DNA from: Pseudomonas entomophila
GTDB lineage: Bacteria > Pseudomonadota > Gammaproteobacteria > Pseudomonadales > Pseudomonadaceae
Length of the DNA: 64,000 bases
Assembly (NCBI RefSeq): GCF_029193575.1
Contig: NZ_JARGCS010000008.1
Location: 186,001 to 250,000 of the forward strand
Direction: 5' to 3'
Position numbers and translations under genes: made by a program
The notes under the pieces: generated by a model
Databases searched by the model: none
Seen by the model: the letters and a program-made list of their open reading frames with translations, nothing else
What the model was told of the DNA's origin: nothing
In this document: piece after piece, positions 38,960-48,748 of the stretch
How the letters are laid out: every line of letters starts with the position of its first letter
Numbering within the stretch: the stretch's first letter is position 1

Positions 38960-40165
38960 ATGACCCAGACCTCCAGCGCGGCCCTGGCCGCCGATACCCC
39001 CGCTCACGCCCAGCGCCTGCCCATGAGCGGGTTGCTGGCCTTGGCGATGACCGGCTTCATCGCCATTCTCAGCGAAACCCTGCCGGCCGGGCTGCTCGAC
39101 CAGATCGCCGATGGCATGCACGTCAGCCAGGCCATGGCCGGGCAATGGGTCACCGCCTATGCCTTGGGCTCGCTGCTGACCGCGATCCCGCTGGTGACCC
39201 TGACCCAGGGCTGGTGGCGGCGCCGCGCCTTGCTCCTGGCGATCGCCGGGTTCGTCGTGTTCAACGGCCTGACCGCGCTGTCCAACGACAATGGCCTGAC
39301 CCTGGCCCTGCGCTTTCTCACGGGCACTGCCGCAGGCCTGGCCTGGGGCTTGATCGCCGGGCATGCCCGGCGCATGGTGCCCGTGGCGCAGCAAGGCAAG
39401 GCCATGGCCGTGGCCATGATCGGCGCACCGATCGCCCTGTCGCTCGGCGTGCCAGCTGGCACTTGGCTCGGTGCCTGGCTGGGGTGGCGCGCGACCTTCG
39501 CGCTGGTGGCGCTGGCGTCGCTGCTGTTGGCCGCCTGGGTGCTGCGTGCGGTGCCGGACTTCCCCGGTCAGGGCGCGGGCCAGCGCGCGGGCGCCTGGCA
39601 AGTAATGCGCACGCCGGGGGTGGCGCGGGTGCTGCTGGTGATCCTGGCCTGGATCCTGGGTCATAACATTCTCTACACCTACATCGTGCCGATGCTGGCG
39701 GCGGCAGGCATGGCCGCCGACACCGGGCTGGCGCTGCTGACCTTCGGCCTCGCCGCCCTGGCCGGTATCGCGGTGACCGGGCTGTGGGTCGACCGCCACC
39801 TGCGCGGCCTGGTGTTGCTGAGCCTGGGCGGCTTTGCCGTGGCGAGCCTGGCGCTCGGTCATGACGGCGCGCCGGAGTGGGCGGTGTACGCCAGCGTGGT
39901 GCTCTGGGGGCTGACCTACGGCGGTGCGCCGACCTTGTTGCAGACGGCCTGTGCCGACGCGGCAGGGGCGGGAGGCGATGTCGCGCAGTCGATGCTGGTG
40001 ACGGTGTGGAACAGCGCCATTGCCCTCGGTGGCGTGGTCGGGGGCCTGCTGCTGAGCGGCCAGGGGGTGGATGCGTTCGGCGGCGTGGTGCTGGCGCTGG
40101 TGGCAGTGGCCGGGCTGCTGGCCTGGGGTGGCCGGCGGGCCGGGTTCGTGGCGGGCGTGCGCTGA
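38960..40165 (+). CDS. MFS transporter of the DHA1 drug/sugar efflux type
   Basis: 401 residues with twelve hydrophobic segments. Motifs: ILSETLPAGLLDQIADGMHV (YdhP/AraJ-like), VSQAMAGQWVTAYALGSLLT and FLTGTAAGLAWGLIAGHARR. AGAAGG-like Shine-Dalgarno (AGAAGG) upstream of the ATG. Probably exports a small molecule under control of the divergent LysR gene. Confidence 0.88.
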   Translation: MTQTSSAALAADTPAHAQRLPMSGLLALAMTGFIAILSETLPAGLLDQIADGMHVSQAMAGQWVTAYALGSLLTAIPLVTLTQGWWRRRALLLAIAGFVVFNGLTALSNDNGLTLALRFLTGTAAGLAWGLIAGHARRMVPVAQQGKAMAVAMIGAPIALSLGVPAGTWLGAWLGWRATFALVALASLLLAAWVLRAVPDFPGQGAGQRAGAWQVMRTPGVARVLLVILAWILGHNILYTYIVPMLAAAGMAADTGLALLTFGLAALAGIAVTGLWVDRHLRGLVLLSLGGFAVASLALGHDGAPEWAVYASVVLWGLTYGGAPTLLQTACADAAGAGGDVAQSMLVTVWNSAIALGGVVGGLLLSGQGVDAFGGVVLALVAVAGLLAWGGRRAGFVAGVR

Positions 40166-40234
40166 GCACGGCGTCACGGCCCGCACGCAAAACGGGTAGA
40201 ATCGGCCCCTTGATCAACGATTCGAGGTCCCCCC

Positions 40235-42595
40235 GTGGAGTTGCAGCAGGGCTTTGTCCTGACCCGTCATTGGCATGACACGCCCGAAGGCACTTGCGTG
40301 GAGTTCTGGCTGGCCACCGACCGCGGCCCGCGCCGCCTGCGCCTGGCAGCGCAACCGTCGGTCGCCTTCATCCCCTCGCAACAGGCCGAGCAGGCCCGTA
40401 CGCTGTTCGCCGACGAACCCGGCACCGAGCTGCGCCCCCTGGGCCTGCGCGACTTCCAGCAGCGCCCGGTGACGGGCCTGTATTGTCGCCAGCACCGCCA
40501 GCTGATCGCCCTGGACAAACGTCTGCGCAGCGCGGGTATCGACGTCTACGAAGCCGATATCCGTCCACCTGAACGCTACTTGATGGAGCGCTTCATCACC
40601 GCCCCGGTGTCGTTCGGTGGCCGTGAAGAAGCCGATGGCAGCCTCAGTGATGCCCAGCTCAAGCCCCAGCCGGACTACCGCCCGAGCCTGCGCCTGGTGT
40701 CGCTGGATATCGAGACCAGCGAGCGCGGCGAACTCTACAGCATCGCCCTGGAAGGTTGCGGCCAGCGCCAGGTGTACATGCTGGGCGAGCCCCCCGCCGA
40801 CGACCCCGCCGTGGACTTCGACCTGCACTACTGCAGCGACCGGGCGCAACTGCTCGACTGCCTCAACCAATGGCTGGCGCGCCACGACCCCGACGCCATC
40901 ATTGGCTGGAACCTGGTGCAGTTCGACCTGCGCGTGCTGCACGAGCACGCCAAGGCCTTGCAAGTGCCGCTGTGCCTGGGCCGCGACGGCGCGCCGATGA
41001 GCCTGCGCGAGCACGGCAGCCGCAGCCACTTCTTCGCCGACGCCCCGGGGCGTCTGTTGATCGATGGCATCGAGGCGCTGCGCTCGGCGACCTGGAGCTT
41101 CCCCTCCTTCAGCCTGGAAAACGTCGCCCAGACGTTGCTCGGCGAGGGCAAGGCGATCGATACGCCCTATCAGCGCATGGACGCGATCAACCGCATGTTC
41201 GCCGAGGACAAGCCGGCCCTGGCCCGCTACAACCTCAAGGACTGCGAGCTGGTCACGCGGATCTTCGCGCACACCCGGCTGCTCGACTTCCTCCTCGAAC
41301 GCGCCACCGTCACCGGCTTGTCGGTGGACCGCAGCGGCGGCTCGGTGGCTGCGTTTTGCCACTTGTACATCCCGCCCATGCACCGCCTGGGCTTCGTCGC
41401 GCCCAACCTGGGCAGCGTGCAGGGCGAGGCCAGCCCCGGCGGCTTCGTCATGGATTCGCGCCCCGGGCTGTACGAGTCGGTGTTGGTGCTGGACTACAAG
41501 AGCCTGTACCCGTCGATCATCCGCACCTTTCTCATCGACCCGGTGGGGTTGGTCGAGGGCCTGCGCCAGCCAGACGACGAGCACGCCGTCGAGGGTTTTC
41601 GCGGCGGGCGCTTCTCACGTACCCGGCACTGCCTGCCGGCGATCGTCGAGCGGGTTTGGCAGGGCCGCGAGGCGGCCAAGCAGGCCGGCAACGCGCCGCT
41701 GTCGCAGGCGCTGAAAATCATCATGAACGCCTTCTACGGTGTGCTCGGCTCCAGCGGCTGCCGCTTCTTCGATCCTCGCCTGGCTTCGTCGATCACGATG
41801 CGCGGGCACCAGATCATGCGCCAGACCCGCGCACTGATCGAAGCGCGCGGCTTCGACGTGATCTACGGCGACACCGACTCGACGTTCGTCTGGCTCAAGG
41901 GCGCCCATGGCGAGGAGGCTGCCGCGCGCATCGGCCAGTCGCTGGTGGCTGAAGTCAACCAATGGTGGCGCGAGCATCTGCGCCAGACGTCAGGCCTGGA
42001 CTGCGCCCTGGAGCTGCAATTCGAGACGCACTACCGGCGCTTCCTGATGCCGACCATTCGCGGCACCGACGAAGGCAGCAAGAAGCGTTACGCCGGCCTG
42101 GTGCAGCGCGCCGATGGCAGTGACGAGGTGGTGTACAAGGGGCTGGAGTCGGTGCGCACCGACTGGTCGCCGCTGGCCCGGCAGTTCCAGCAGGCGTTGT
42201 ACGGGCGCATCTTCCGTGGCCAGCCATACCGGGACTACGTGCGCGACTATGTGCGCAGCACCCTGGCCGGTGAACAGGACGCGCTGCTGGTGTACCGCAA
42301 GCGCCTGCGCCGCCCGCTGGCCGACTACCAGCGCAACGTGCCGCCCCACGTGCGCGCCGCGCGCCTGGCCGATGAGCACAACGACCGCCTCGGGCGCCCG
42401 CGCCAGTACCAGAATGGCGGCTGGATCAGCTACCTGATCACCACCCATGGGCCCGAACCGCTGGAAAACCTGCAATCGCCGGTCGACTACGAGCATTACC
42501 TCAGTCGTCAATTGCAACCGGTGGCCGATGCCATCCTGCCCTTCGTCGGCGATGACTTCGGTGCCCTGACCGACCGTCAGTTGCTGCTGTTCTGA
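40235..42595 (+). CDS. polB: DNA polymerase II (family B)
   Basis: 786 residues, GTG start with GAGG about 6 bp upstream. N-terminal 3'-5' exonuclease domain (Exo [12 protein letters not shown]; Exo [16 protein letters not shown]; Exo [16 protein letters not shown]) and C-terminal polymerase domain ([60 protein letters not shown]). Usually SOS-inducible and involved in replication restart and translesion bypass. No LexA box is obvious in the 69-bp upstream gap. Full length. Confidence 0.96.
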   Translation: MELQQGFVLTRHWHDTPEGTCVEFWLATDRGPRRLRLAAQPSVAFIPSQQAEQARTLFADEPGTELRPLGLRDFQQRPVTGLYCRQHRQLIALDKRLRSAGIDVYEADIRPPERYLMERFITAPVSFGGREEADGSLSDAQLKPQPDYRPSLRLVSLDIETSERGELYSIALEGCGQRQVYMLGEPPADDPAVDFDLHYCSDRAQLLDCLNQWLARHDPDAIIGWNLVQFDLRVLHEHAKALQVPLCLGRDGAPMSLREHGSRSHFFADAPGRLLIDGIEALRSATWSFPSFSLENVAQTLLGEGKAIDTPYQRMDAINRMFAEDKPALARYNLKDCELVTRIFAHTRLLDFLLERATVTGLSVDRSGGSVAAFCHLYIPPMHRLGFVAPNLGSVQGEASPGGFVMDSRPGLYESVLVLDYKSLYPSIIRTFLIDPVGLVEGLRQPDDEHAVEGFRGGRFSRTRHCLPAIVERVWQGREAAKQAGNAPLSQALKIIMNAFYGVLGSSGCRFFDPRLASSITMRGHQIMRQTRALIEARGFDVIYGDTDSTFVWLKGAHGEEAAARIGQSLVAEVNQWWREHLRQTSGLDCALELQFETHYRRFLMPTIRGTDEGSKKRYAGLVQRADGSDEVVYKGLESVRTDWSPLARQFQQALYGRIFRGQPYRDYVRDYVRSTLAGEQDALLVYRKRLRRPLADYQRNVPPHVRAARLADEHNDRLGRPRQYQNGGWISYLITTHGPEPLENLQSPVDYEHYLSRQLQPVADAILPFVGDDFGALTDRQLLLF

Positions 42596-42679
42596 GGCGA
42601 GCGGGTGGCAACCGGTTAACGCTGGCCCGCACTCGCCTGGCCCTAGGCTGAGCCCCTTCCTACCGAAGAGGGTTCGCTC

Positions 42680-45600
42680 ATGCAGGCGCATCAACCATCG
42701 TCCGACCAGCACGCTACGCTGGCAGCGGCACAGTCACATCAGGATCACATCATCGGCACGCTGTTGCCCGGCTGGCTACGCGGGGCCAGCCCCGAGCGAC
42801 TGGCCGCTCTGGGCGAAGCGATGTCGCTCAGCCTCTATTTCCAGCAGCGGGTCAGCGAGGTGCTGGCCAGGCTCAGGGGGATCGACGCGTTCACCGAGCC
42901 GCTGCTGCACGAGGCGCTGTTCGCGCGCACTGCGGTGAGGATGGATGTGCGCGCTACACGCTTTCGCCAGGGCCGCCACGAGCCGGTGGTGACGTCGCAG
43001 CCGATCGGTGTGCCGGTCACGGAGCTGGTCTACGAGCAGACGCCGTTGCTCGAGGCGGCGCTGCGCAACTTCAGCCGGGAGCAGGCGAGCCAGGACGGGC
43101 AGTTCCCCGGCAACCGCCTGCTGGACGGTGATGGACAGCAGGTGTGCGGGATAACGGCCGTGCAGTTCGCCGCCTGTTGCAGGGAACTGGACCTCGGCGC
43201 GCGCTACCAGCAGCACCTGGACAGCGTACTGTTGCCCGCCGATACCGAGGCACGGCGCACCGTCCACTCGTTACTGGCCAGGGCGCGCCGCTACGCCATG
43301 TTGGCCGATGCCCATGTGGCGCGGCTCAAGGGCGGGCTGAGCGAAGCCGAGCTGCAGTTGCTGGTGGGAGTGTGTGGCTTGCGCACGTCACTGACCTTCG
43401 AGGGGCGTGCAGTGCAACCCAAGCGCTTGAAGCTGCTGGGTTGCGAGTTGGAGCAGATTGTCGTGCTGGACATCCGCGACGACAGCCTGGCGCCGCTGTA
43501 CAGCAGCACCCATCGGGTGCTGGTGCACGTGCCGGGCGACCCGATCGCGCCCTGGCGAGCCTGCACGAGCCTTCGCCAGTTCGCCAATACGTTGGGCCAC
43601 GCGTTACGCACCGCCGAGTACCAGCGGTTCTTCAGCCGTTTCGTGCGTCGACGCGACGGCCAGGGTTTCTTCGCCCAGGTCATCAGTGGTTATGCCGGGG
43701 AGACGGACCTGGCCAACATCGACCTCGGCGAACACCTGTTGCCATGGCCGGGGCCGCTGTTCGACAGCCTGGCTGCGGCGCGCATCGCGCAGGTCAAGGA
43801 CGACGCGGCGATGATCGCGGTACCGGTGGCCGCCCTGGACCTGCAGCTGCAGCGCGAACACGACCAACGCCTGCGGGCCGAAGGCTGGGCACTGCTCAAC
43901 CTGGCAGGGTTCTTCATTCCCGCCGTTGGCGTGGCCTTGCTCGCGCTGAGCGCCTGGGAGCTGCTCGGCGAGGTGTACCACGGCATCGAGGCTTGGCATG
44001 AAGGTGACACCAGCGAAGCGCTCGATCATCTGTTCAACGTGGCCGGGGATATCGCCGCCATCGCGGCCACCGTCGCCGGCGTCAGCGTTGCCCGCGCGGC
44101 CTGGGCGCGTGCCTCTGCGGTCGATGCCTTGGTGCCGGCAACCCTGGAGAGCGGTGCGACGCGCCTGTGGAACCAGGACCTGGCGCCTTACCGCAGCGCA
44201 TCACTGCCCGTCGAGGCCAGTTGCGACGCCCAGGGCGTGTACCGCCTGGGTAGCCAGGCCTGGATAAAGATGGAGGGCCATGCCTACCCGGTTTCGCCGG
44301 CCCGCGATGGCACCTGGCGCTTGCAGGCCCGCGCCGGCTTGGCGCCGCCCTTGCGGCACAACGGTGCAGGGGCTTGGCGGTTGTGGTCCGAGCAGCCCCT
44401 GGAATGGGACGACCCCGACCAGCTGTTCCGCCGCCTGGGGATGCCTTTCGAGCAACTCGATAGCCGCGCAGTGGCGCAGATCATGACTGCCCAGAACCTG
44501 GACGCCGCGCACCTGCGCGCGGTGCATGCCAACGGCGTGGCGGTCGATGCGCACCTGCTCGATGCGGTCGAGCGCCAGCTTCTCGACCAGCGCCTGCGTG
44601 ACATGCTCTGGGCGCTGGCCGGCAGTGCTCAGGTGGACGACCAGGGGCTGCTGGCCCAAGCCCGGACGCTGCTGGGCGAGGCGTTGCCGGACGCGGCCTT
44701 GGCGGCCGAAGGCCGGGCCAGGCGCGCGGAACTGTTCGAACACCTGTACGCCGCGCAGCACGCTGAGGATGGGGCCGAGGTGGCGGCTCTGCGCCGGCAG
44801 TTCCCGACCCTGCACAGCGGCGCGGCGGCTGAATTGCTGAGCACGGCGCGGGTGGTCGACCAACAGGCACTGCGTGACACGGGCCGTGTTCCGCTGCGCC
44901 TGGCCCAGGCGGCACGCGAGGCTAGCGGACGCATCCGCGTCAGCCGTGCCATCGAGGGGTTGTACTTGGTTACCGCGCAAGGCGCCGACTTGGCCCGGCT
45001 CTGCCTGGGGTTGAGCGCACGCCTGCCTGGTGCGCCGACCGGCATCGGCTGGCGCCTGTACGAAGGTTCCGAGCAAGGGCCACTGCTGTTGGCGTTGGGG
45101 GAGCAGGGCGCGGGGCGTTTTGACCTGATCCATCGCGATGGCCGTTTCACCCTGCGCAATGCGCAAGGCCATACGCTCAGCGGGCCAGGCGAGTTGTTCG
45201 AGACGTTGGCGGCAGCCTACGATCCAGCCCAGCGACGCGCCATGCTGGGTTTCGAACCTTTCGCCGACCACCTGCGCGCCGAACTGGGTGAGCAGGCATT
45301 GGCGCTGCGCGCCGAGGCGCATGCGTTGTTCGACCACGCTCCGCCGATCGGCTGGTTCCGCCCGCCGCAACGCCTGGCCGATGGGCGGGTGGGCTACCCG
45401 CTCAGCGGGCGAGGCTGGCGCCGACGCCTGGCCCGTTCGTTGCTGGTCAGGTTGCGTGAGCTTTACCCCACCTACAACGACGAGCAGGTCGATGCCTGGA
45501 TGCGCGAGGCGGGTGATGGGGCGGCCGCCCAGTTGGCGCGCCTGGAGCGGCAACGCGAGGTGTTGGTCCAGCACCTGCATGAATGGAGCGAGCGTCCGGC

Positions 45601-47185
45601 CAACCTCATGCAGCGCCTGGAGCGGCGCGGTTTCGCCGAAGCCTTGCGCAGTTGCTGGCAACGCCGTACCAATCGCGTCAACGAACAGCCGGGCCAGGGC
45701 ATGGGTTACCGGTTGGCGGTGTGGGGCACCACGTTGAGCAGTTTGCCCGAGTTGCCCGAAACGGTCAGCTTTGCGCATGTCCATGAGCTGTCGCTACTGA
45801 GCATGGGCGTCGATACGATGCCCTCGAACTTCCTGAGCCGCTTTCCCAGGTTGCGTGTGTTGACGCTGGCCAACAACCGCTTTACCTGCCTGCCGACCGG
45901 CTTGAGCGCGTTGCCCGACTTGCGTGAGCTGGACTTGTACGACAACGAGATCCGTCTCGATGTCGAGCAGGCCAGCCAACTGGCCTCCTGTGTCTCGCTG
46001 GAGCACGTCAACCTCTCGTTCAACCCACTCGGGCGCGCCTTCCCACTGCACCTTTTGTCCAATCTACGGCGCCTGCACCTGCGTGCCACCGGCATTAGCG
46101 AGGTGCCACCGGCGTTGTTCGACCGGTTGAACCTGATCGCGGCCGACCTGCGCGATAACCGGATCACCCAACTGCCCGAACGCTTCTACCAGGCGCCGAC
46201 CTGGCTAAGCCGCAACGTCCTGCTGCAGGGTAACCCGCTGGATGTGGGCAGTGCCGCCCGCTACGCCAGTTACCTGGAAGCCAATGAGCTGGCTGACGGC
46301 CTCGCCGACCTCCCGGCAACAGCCAACGTCAGGTCGCGCTGGCTGAACGGTGTGCAGGACAGCCAGCGCGCCGAGCGTGCCCGGCATTGGGACGAGGTGG
46401 CAGGCGAGGAGGGCGGGCAGGACTTCTTCGACATGCTCGCCCGCCTGCTGGAAACCGTCGATTTCCAGCAGCGCCCTCAGGTCTTGGGCGACCGGGTGTT
46501 CGCCATGCTCCAGGCGATGCGCGAGCATGCCGGCCTGCGCGAGGCGTTGTTCACCCAGGCGTCACTGCCGCTGACCTGCCAGGACAGCGTCGCCCTGGCC
46601 TTCAGTGGCCTGGAGCTGCGCATGCTGGTTTGGCGTGCGCAGGCCGATGCCGAAGCCGGCGGGCAGGAGTCGGCGCTTCTGTACCTGGGGCGTCAGCTTT
46701 GGCGCCTGGATGAGGTCGAGCGCATTGCCCGGGCTGATGTCCAGGCCCGCCGTGCTGCAGGCAGCGACCCTGATGAGATCGAGGTGAGCCTGGCCTATCG
46801 CCTGGCGTTGCGCGACGCACTGGACTTGCCAGCGCAACCCGGCGACATGGCCTATGGCGAGGTGGCCGGGGTCGGCCCTGAGCGCATCGCCCGGGCCCGT
46901 ACCCAGGTGCTGGCCGCGCAGACGGCGGAGCAGGTGGCGCAATCGCTGTTGCAGCGCGAGTTCTGGCAAGAGCACTTGCTGCGTAGCCATGCCGACCAGT
47001 TCGAATTGCTCGACCAACCCTTCCATGCACGCCTGGAGGCCTTGCTTGAAATGGCGCAAACGCAGCCCGAGGGTGGTTGCCTGAGCGACATGGAGGCGCT
47101 CAACAGGCAGCGCCAGGCGGCACGGCAGGACCTGATGCGGCTGTTGACCCTTGAGGCGCTGGAGGCTGACGAGAGGCGATCGTGA
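42680..47185 (+). CDS. Large LRR protein with C-terminal NEL (novel E3 ubiquitin ligase) domain
   Basis: 1501 residues, ATG preceded by GAAGAGGG. N-terminal ~1000 residues of the large Pseudomonas toxin type (DUF6543-like), containing two hydrophobic helices near 403-422 and 454-473. Leucine-rich repeats occupy about 1030-1190 (LRVLTLANNRFTCLPTGL; LRELDLYDN; LRRLHLRATGISEVP; LIAADLRDNRITQLP). The C-terminal NEL domain (about 1235-1500) has the CxD catalytic motif in LPLTCQDSVALAF, placing the predicted catalytic Cys at 1300. NEL domains transfer ubiquitin in host cells (IpaH/SspH type). No secretion genes or signal peptide are nearby; delivery is unknown. Confidence 0.88.
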   Translation: MQAHQPSSDQHATLAAAQSHQDHIIGTLLPGWLRGASPERLAALGEAMSLSLYFQQRVSEVLARLRGIDAFTEPLLHEALFARTAVRMDVRATRFRQGRHEPVVTSQPIGVPVTELVYEQTPLLEAALRNFSREQASQDGQFPGNRLLDGDGQQVCGITAVQFAACCRELDLGARYQQHLDSVLLPADTEARRTVHSLLARARRYAMLADAHVARLKGGLSEAELQLLVGVCGLRTSLTFEGRAVQPKRLKLLGCELEQIVVLDIRDDSLAPLYSSTHRVLVHVPGDPIAPWRACTSLRQFANTLGHALRTAEYQRFFSRFVRRRDGQGFFAQVISGYAGETDLANIDLGEHLLPWPGPLFDSLAAARIAQVKDDAAMIAVPVAALDLQLQREHDQRLRAEGWALLNLAGFFIPAVGVALLALSAWELLGEVYHGIEAWHEGDTSEALDHLFNVAGDIAAIAATVAGVSVARAAWARASAVDALVPATLESGATRLWNQDLAPYRSASLPVEASCDAQGVYRLGSQAWIKMEGHAYPVSPARDGTWRLQARAGLAPPLRHNGAGAWRLWSEQPLEWDDPDQLFRRLGMPFEQLDSRAVAQIMTAQNLDAAHLRAVHANGVAVDAHLLDAVERQLLDQRLRDMLWALAGSAQVDDQGLLAQARTLLGEALPDAALAAEGRARRAELFEHLYAAQHAEDGAEVAALRRQFPTLHSGAAAELLSTARVVDQQALRDTGRVPLRLAQAAREASGRIRVSRAIEGLYLVTAQGADLARLCLGLSARLPGAPTGIGWRLYEGSEQGPLLLALGEQGAGRFDLIHRDGRFTLRNAQGHTLSGPGELFETLAAAYDPAQRRAMLGFEPFADHLRAELGEQALALRAEAHALFDHAPPIGWFRPPQRLADGRVGYPLSGRGWRRRLARSLLVRLRELYPTYNDEQVDAWMREAGDGAAAQLARLERQREVLVQHLHEWSERPANLMQRLERRGFAEALRSCWQRRTNRVNEQPGQGMGYRLAVWGTTLSSLPELPETVSFAHVHELSLLSMGVDTMPSNFLSRFPRLRVLTLANNRFTCLPTGLSALPDLRELDLYDNEIRLDVEQASQLASCVSLEHVNLSFNPLGRAFPLHLLSNLRRLHLRATGISEVPPALFDRLNLIAADLRDNRITQLPERFYQAPTWLSRNVLLQGNPLDVGSAARYASYLEANELADGLADLPATANVRSRWLNGVQDSQRAERARHWDEVAGEEGGQDFFDMLARLLETVDFQQRPQVLGDRVFAMLQAMREHAGLREALFTQASLPLTCQDSVALAFSGLELRMLVWRAQADAEAGGQESALLYLGRQLWRLDEVERIARADVQARRAAGSDPDEIEVSLAYRLALRDALDLPAQPGDMAYGEVAGVGPERIARARTQVLAAQTAEQVAQSLLQREFWQEHLLRSHADQFELLDQPFHARLEALLEMAQTQPEGGCLSDMEALNRQRQAARQDLMRLLTLEALEADERRS

Positions 47186-47405
47186 GCATCACGCGCCAGG
47201 CCGCGGAGCGGCGGTTCACCCTCCTGCCATGGGCTATTCTCAGGTTCTGGTATCGGGGTTTTCCGAACGTGCGATAAGCCTGTTCTGGAAATTGCTGGTT
47301 ACCTTTGACTTGAGCGGCGTTCCCGCCCCGTGGTTTAGGCTCGCGGATCGGATCTTTCTCCCTGATCCGTAGTCTTTGGTTTATCGAGAACATAAGGAGA
47401 TGCAC

Positions 47406-47963
47406 ATGCTCGTCCGGTCATTGACCCTCGCCACCCTGCTCGTCGCCGCTGGCCCGCTGCTGGCCGCCGACAGCGATGCCCCCCTGGCCAAGGAGCTGGG
47501 CAAGGCACGGCCGTTGGTGGTCATCGCGCCCAGCAGCGCCGACCCGACCCTGCGTGGGTTGAACCAGGCCCTGGAAGACCCGGCCACCAAGGCGGGCTTC
47601 ACCGAGCGCAACCTGGTGTTGTTCAGCGTGGCCAACATGATGGGCAAGCGCGAGGACAAGAACCTGGAACAGCAGACCACCATGGCGCTGATTCGCGAAC
47701 TGAAATTGGGGGCGAGCAAGGGCACCAAGGTGATCCTGGTGGGCAAGGACGGCGAGCGGCATGTGCTCAAGGATGACGACAGCGGCGAGAAGCTCGACCC
47801 GCAGGTAATCTTCAAGGCCGTTGATGACTTGCCCGCCAGCGAGAAGGCGGTGACCGCGCCAGAGCCGGTGGCCGCCGCCGCGCCCGCCGAGCCCAAGGCC
47901 AAGGACAGCAAGCCGGCGAAACCGGCCAAGCCTGCGGCGCCGCCCAAACCGCTGGAGGACTGA
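47406..47963 (+). CDS. DUF4174-like secreted protein
   Basis: 185 residues from the second ATG (47406), 6 bp after AAGGAG; the first ATG is too close to it. Signal peptide LTLATLLVAAGPLLAA. Mature part has a thioredoxin-like strand-helix pattern without a CxxC (PLVVIAPSSADPTLRGLNQA; GTKVILVGKDGERHVLKDDD), the DUF4174 pattern. The C-terminus is a low-complexity Ala/Pro/Lys tail. Function unknown. A REP pair follows; it is not coupled to the hvf operon. Confidence 0.8.
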   Translation: MLVRSLTLATLLVAAGPLLAADSDAPLAKELGKARPLVVIAPSSADPTLRGLNQALEDPATKAGFTERNLVLFSVANMMGKREDKNLEQQTTMALIRELKLGASKGTKVILVGKDGERHVLKDDDSGEKLDPQVIFKAVDDLPASEKAVTAPEPVAAAAPAEPKAKDSKPAKPAKPAAPPKPLED

Positions 47964-47980
47964 CCCAAAGGGTTCGGCGC

Positions 47981-48052
47981 CTCATCGCGGGGCAAGCCCG
48001 TTCCTACAGGCACCCTGCTGACCCTGTAGGAGCGGGCTTGTCCCGCGATGAG
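47981..48052. repeat. Inverted pair of REP palindromes
   Basis: CTCATCGCGGGGCAAGCCCG then the mirror unit GAGCGGGCTTGTCCCGCGAT; separated by about 20 bp. Lies after the DUF4174 gene. Confidence 0.88.
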
Positions 48053-48079
48053 GCATCAAATGTTCACGACACCTCGCCC

Positions 48080-48095
48080 TGTATCACTCTGTATC
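48080..48095 (+). promoter_or_regulatory. Direct-repeat box A, upstream of the hvf-type operon
   Basis: TGTATCACTCTGTATC: two TGTATC hexamers with starts 10 bp apart, 111 bp before the precursor start codon. The same layout occurs at 50972 and 53155. This is the usual form of an OmpR-family response-regulator site. Confidence 0.7.
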
Positions 48096-48205
48096 CTCCC
48101 CCCGTCCAGACCCACTCCCATACAAATCGCTGCGCAAGGCGATACACCCACGACACACCGCTGCGGCGAAATAGCCCCACTTTCCAACCACAGTGGAGCG
48201 TCACC

Positions 48206-48646
48206 ATGAAACACACACGCAACTCTCTCGGCCTGCTGGGGGCCGCGTTGATCGGCGGCATGGTCCTGGGTAACAGTGCCTTCGCGGTCGAACCTTTGTC
48301 CGAGGGCTACCAACTGGCCTCGGCCAAGGCCGCCGGCGAAGGCAAATGCGGCGAAGGCAAGTGCGGTGGCGGCGCCAAGGCCACCCAGGCCGAGGGCAAG
48401 TGCGGTGAAGGCAAGTGCGGCGATGCCTCGTTCGCCCGTACCGACAGCAACCACGACGGCAAGGTTTCGCGTGATGAATTCGTCGCCGTGGCCAAGGACC
48501 GCGCCGCCGACTTCGACAAGATCGACAGCAACCACGATGGCTTCATCTCCGAGCAGGAGGCCTATGACTACCTGCAGGCGATCTACAAGGCCAACGGCAA
48601 GGCCATGCCTGATGGGCTGTTCAGCCACCTGACCGGCAAGTCCTGA
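48206..48646 (+). CDS. hvfA: HvfA-like RiPP precursor with EGKCG repeats fused to an EF-hand pair
   Basis: 146 residues from the ATG at 48206 (TGGAG 7 bp upstream). Signal peptide LLGAALIGGMVLGNSAFA. Residues ~45-75 hold four EGKCG units in two tandem pairs; these contain the only cysteines of the mature protein. They are followed by two canonical EF-hand loops (DSNHDGKVSRDE and DSNHDGFISEQE) with Asp, Asn, Asp and Glu at the Ca2+ positions. EGKCG cysteines of Hvf-type proteins are converted by an MNIO enzyme to oxazolone/thioamide groups that bind copper; this is known for the family and inferred here. Followed by the MNIO and DUF2063 genes. Confidence 0.88.
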   Translation: MKHTRNSLGLLGAALIGGMVLGNSAFAVEPLSEGYQLASAKAAGEGKCGEGKCGGGAKATQAEGKCGEGKCGDASFARTDSNHDGKVSRDEFVAVAKDRAADFDKIDSNHDGFISEQEAYDYLQAIYKANGKAMPDGLFSHLTGKS

Positions 48647-48664
48647 GCCTTTCCGGGCCAACTG

Positions 48665-48719
48665 AGCGCGGGGCAAGCCTTCTCCCAACCGGCCGGTGGG
48701 GAGCGGGCTTGCCCCGCGC
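48665..48719. repeat. Inverted pair of REP palindromes between precursor and MNIO genes
   Basis: GCGCGGGGCAAGCC and GGCTTGCCCCGCGC at the outer arms, pairing over 14 bp around a 26-bp centre. It sits inside the operon and may stabilise the precursor mRNA, which is needed in excess over the enzyme. Confidence 0.75.
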
Positions 48720-48748
48720 TCGTTCGTACCGCTTTCTGGAGAACTGTC

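Noticed and set aside
47186..47405. Small plus-strand frame between the NEL gene and the DUF4174 gene
   Set aside because: Poor codon use, no Shine-Dalgarno, and it overlaps the end of the NEL gene and the promoter of the next; the gap shows no other feature.
48300..48430. Direct repeat in the precursor gene taken as a DNA repeat or CRISPR-like unit
   Set aside because: The repetition is coding: it encodes the four EGKCG motifs and stays in frame.
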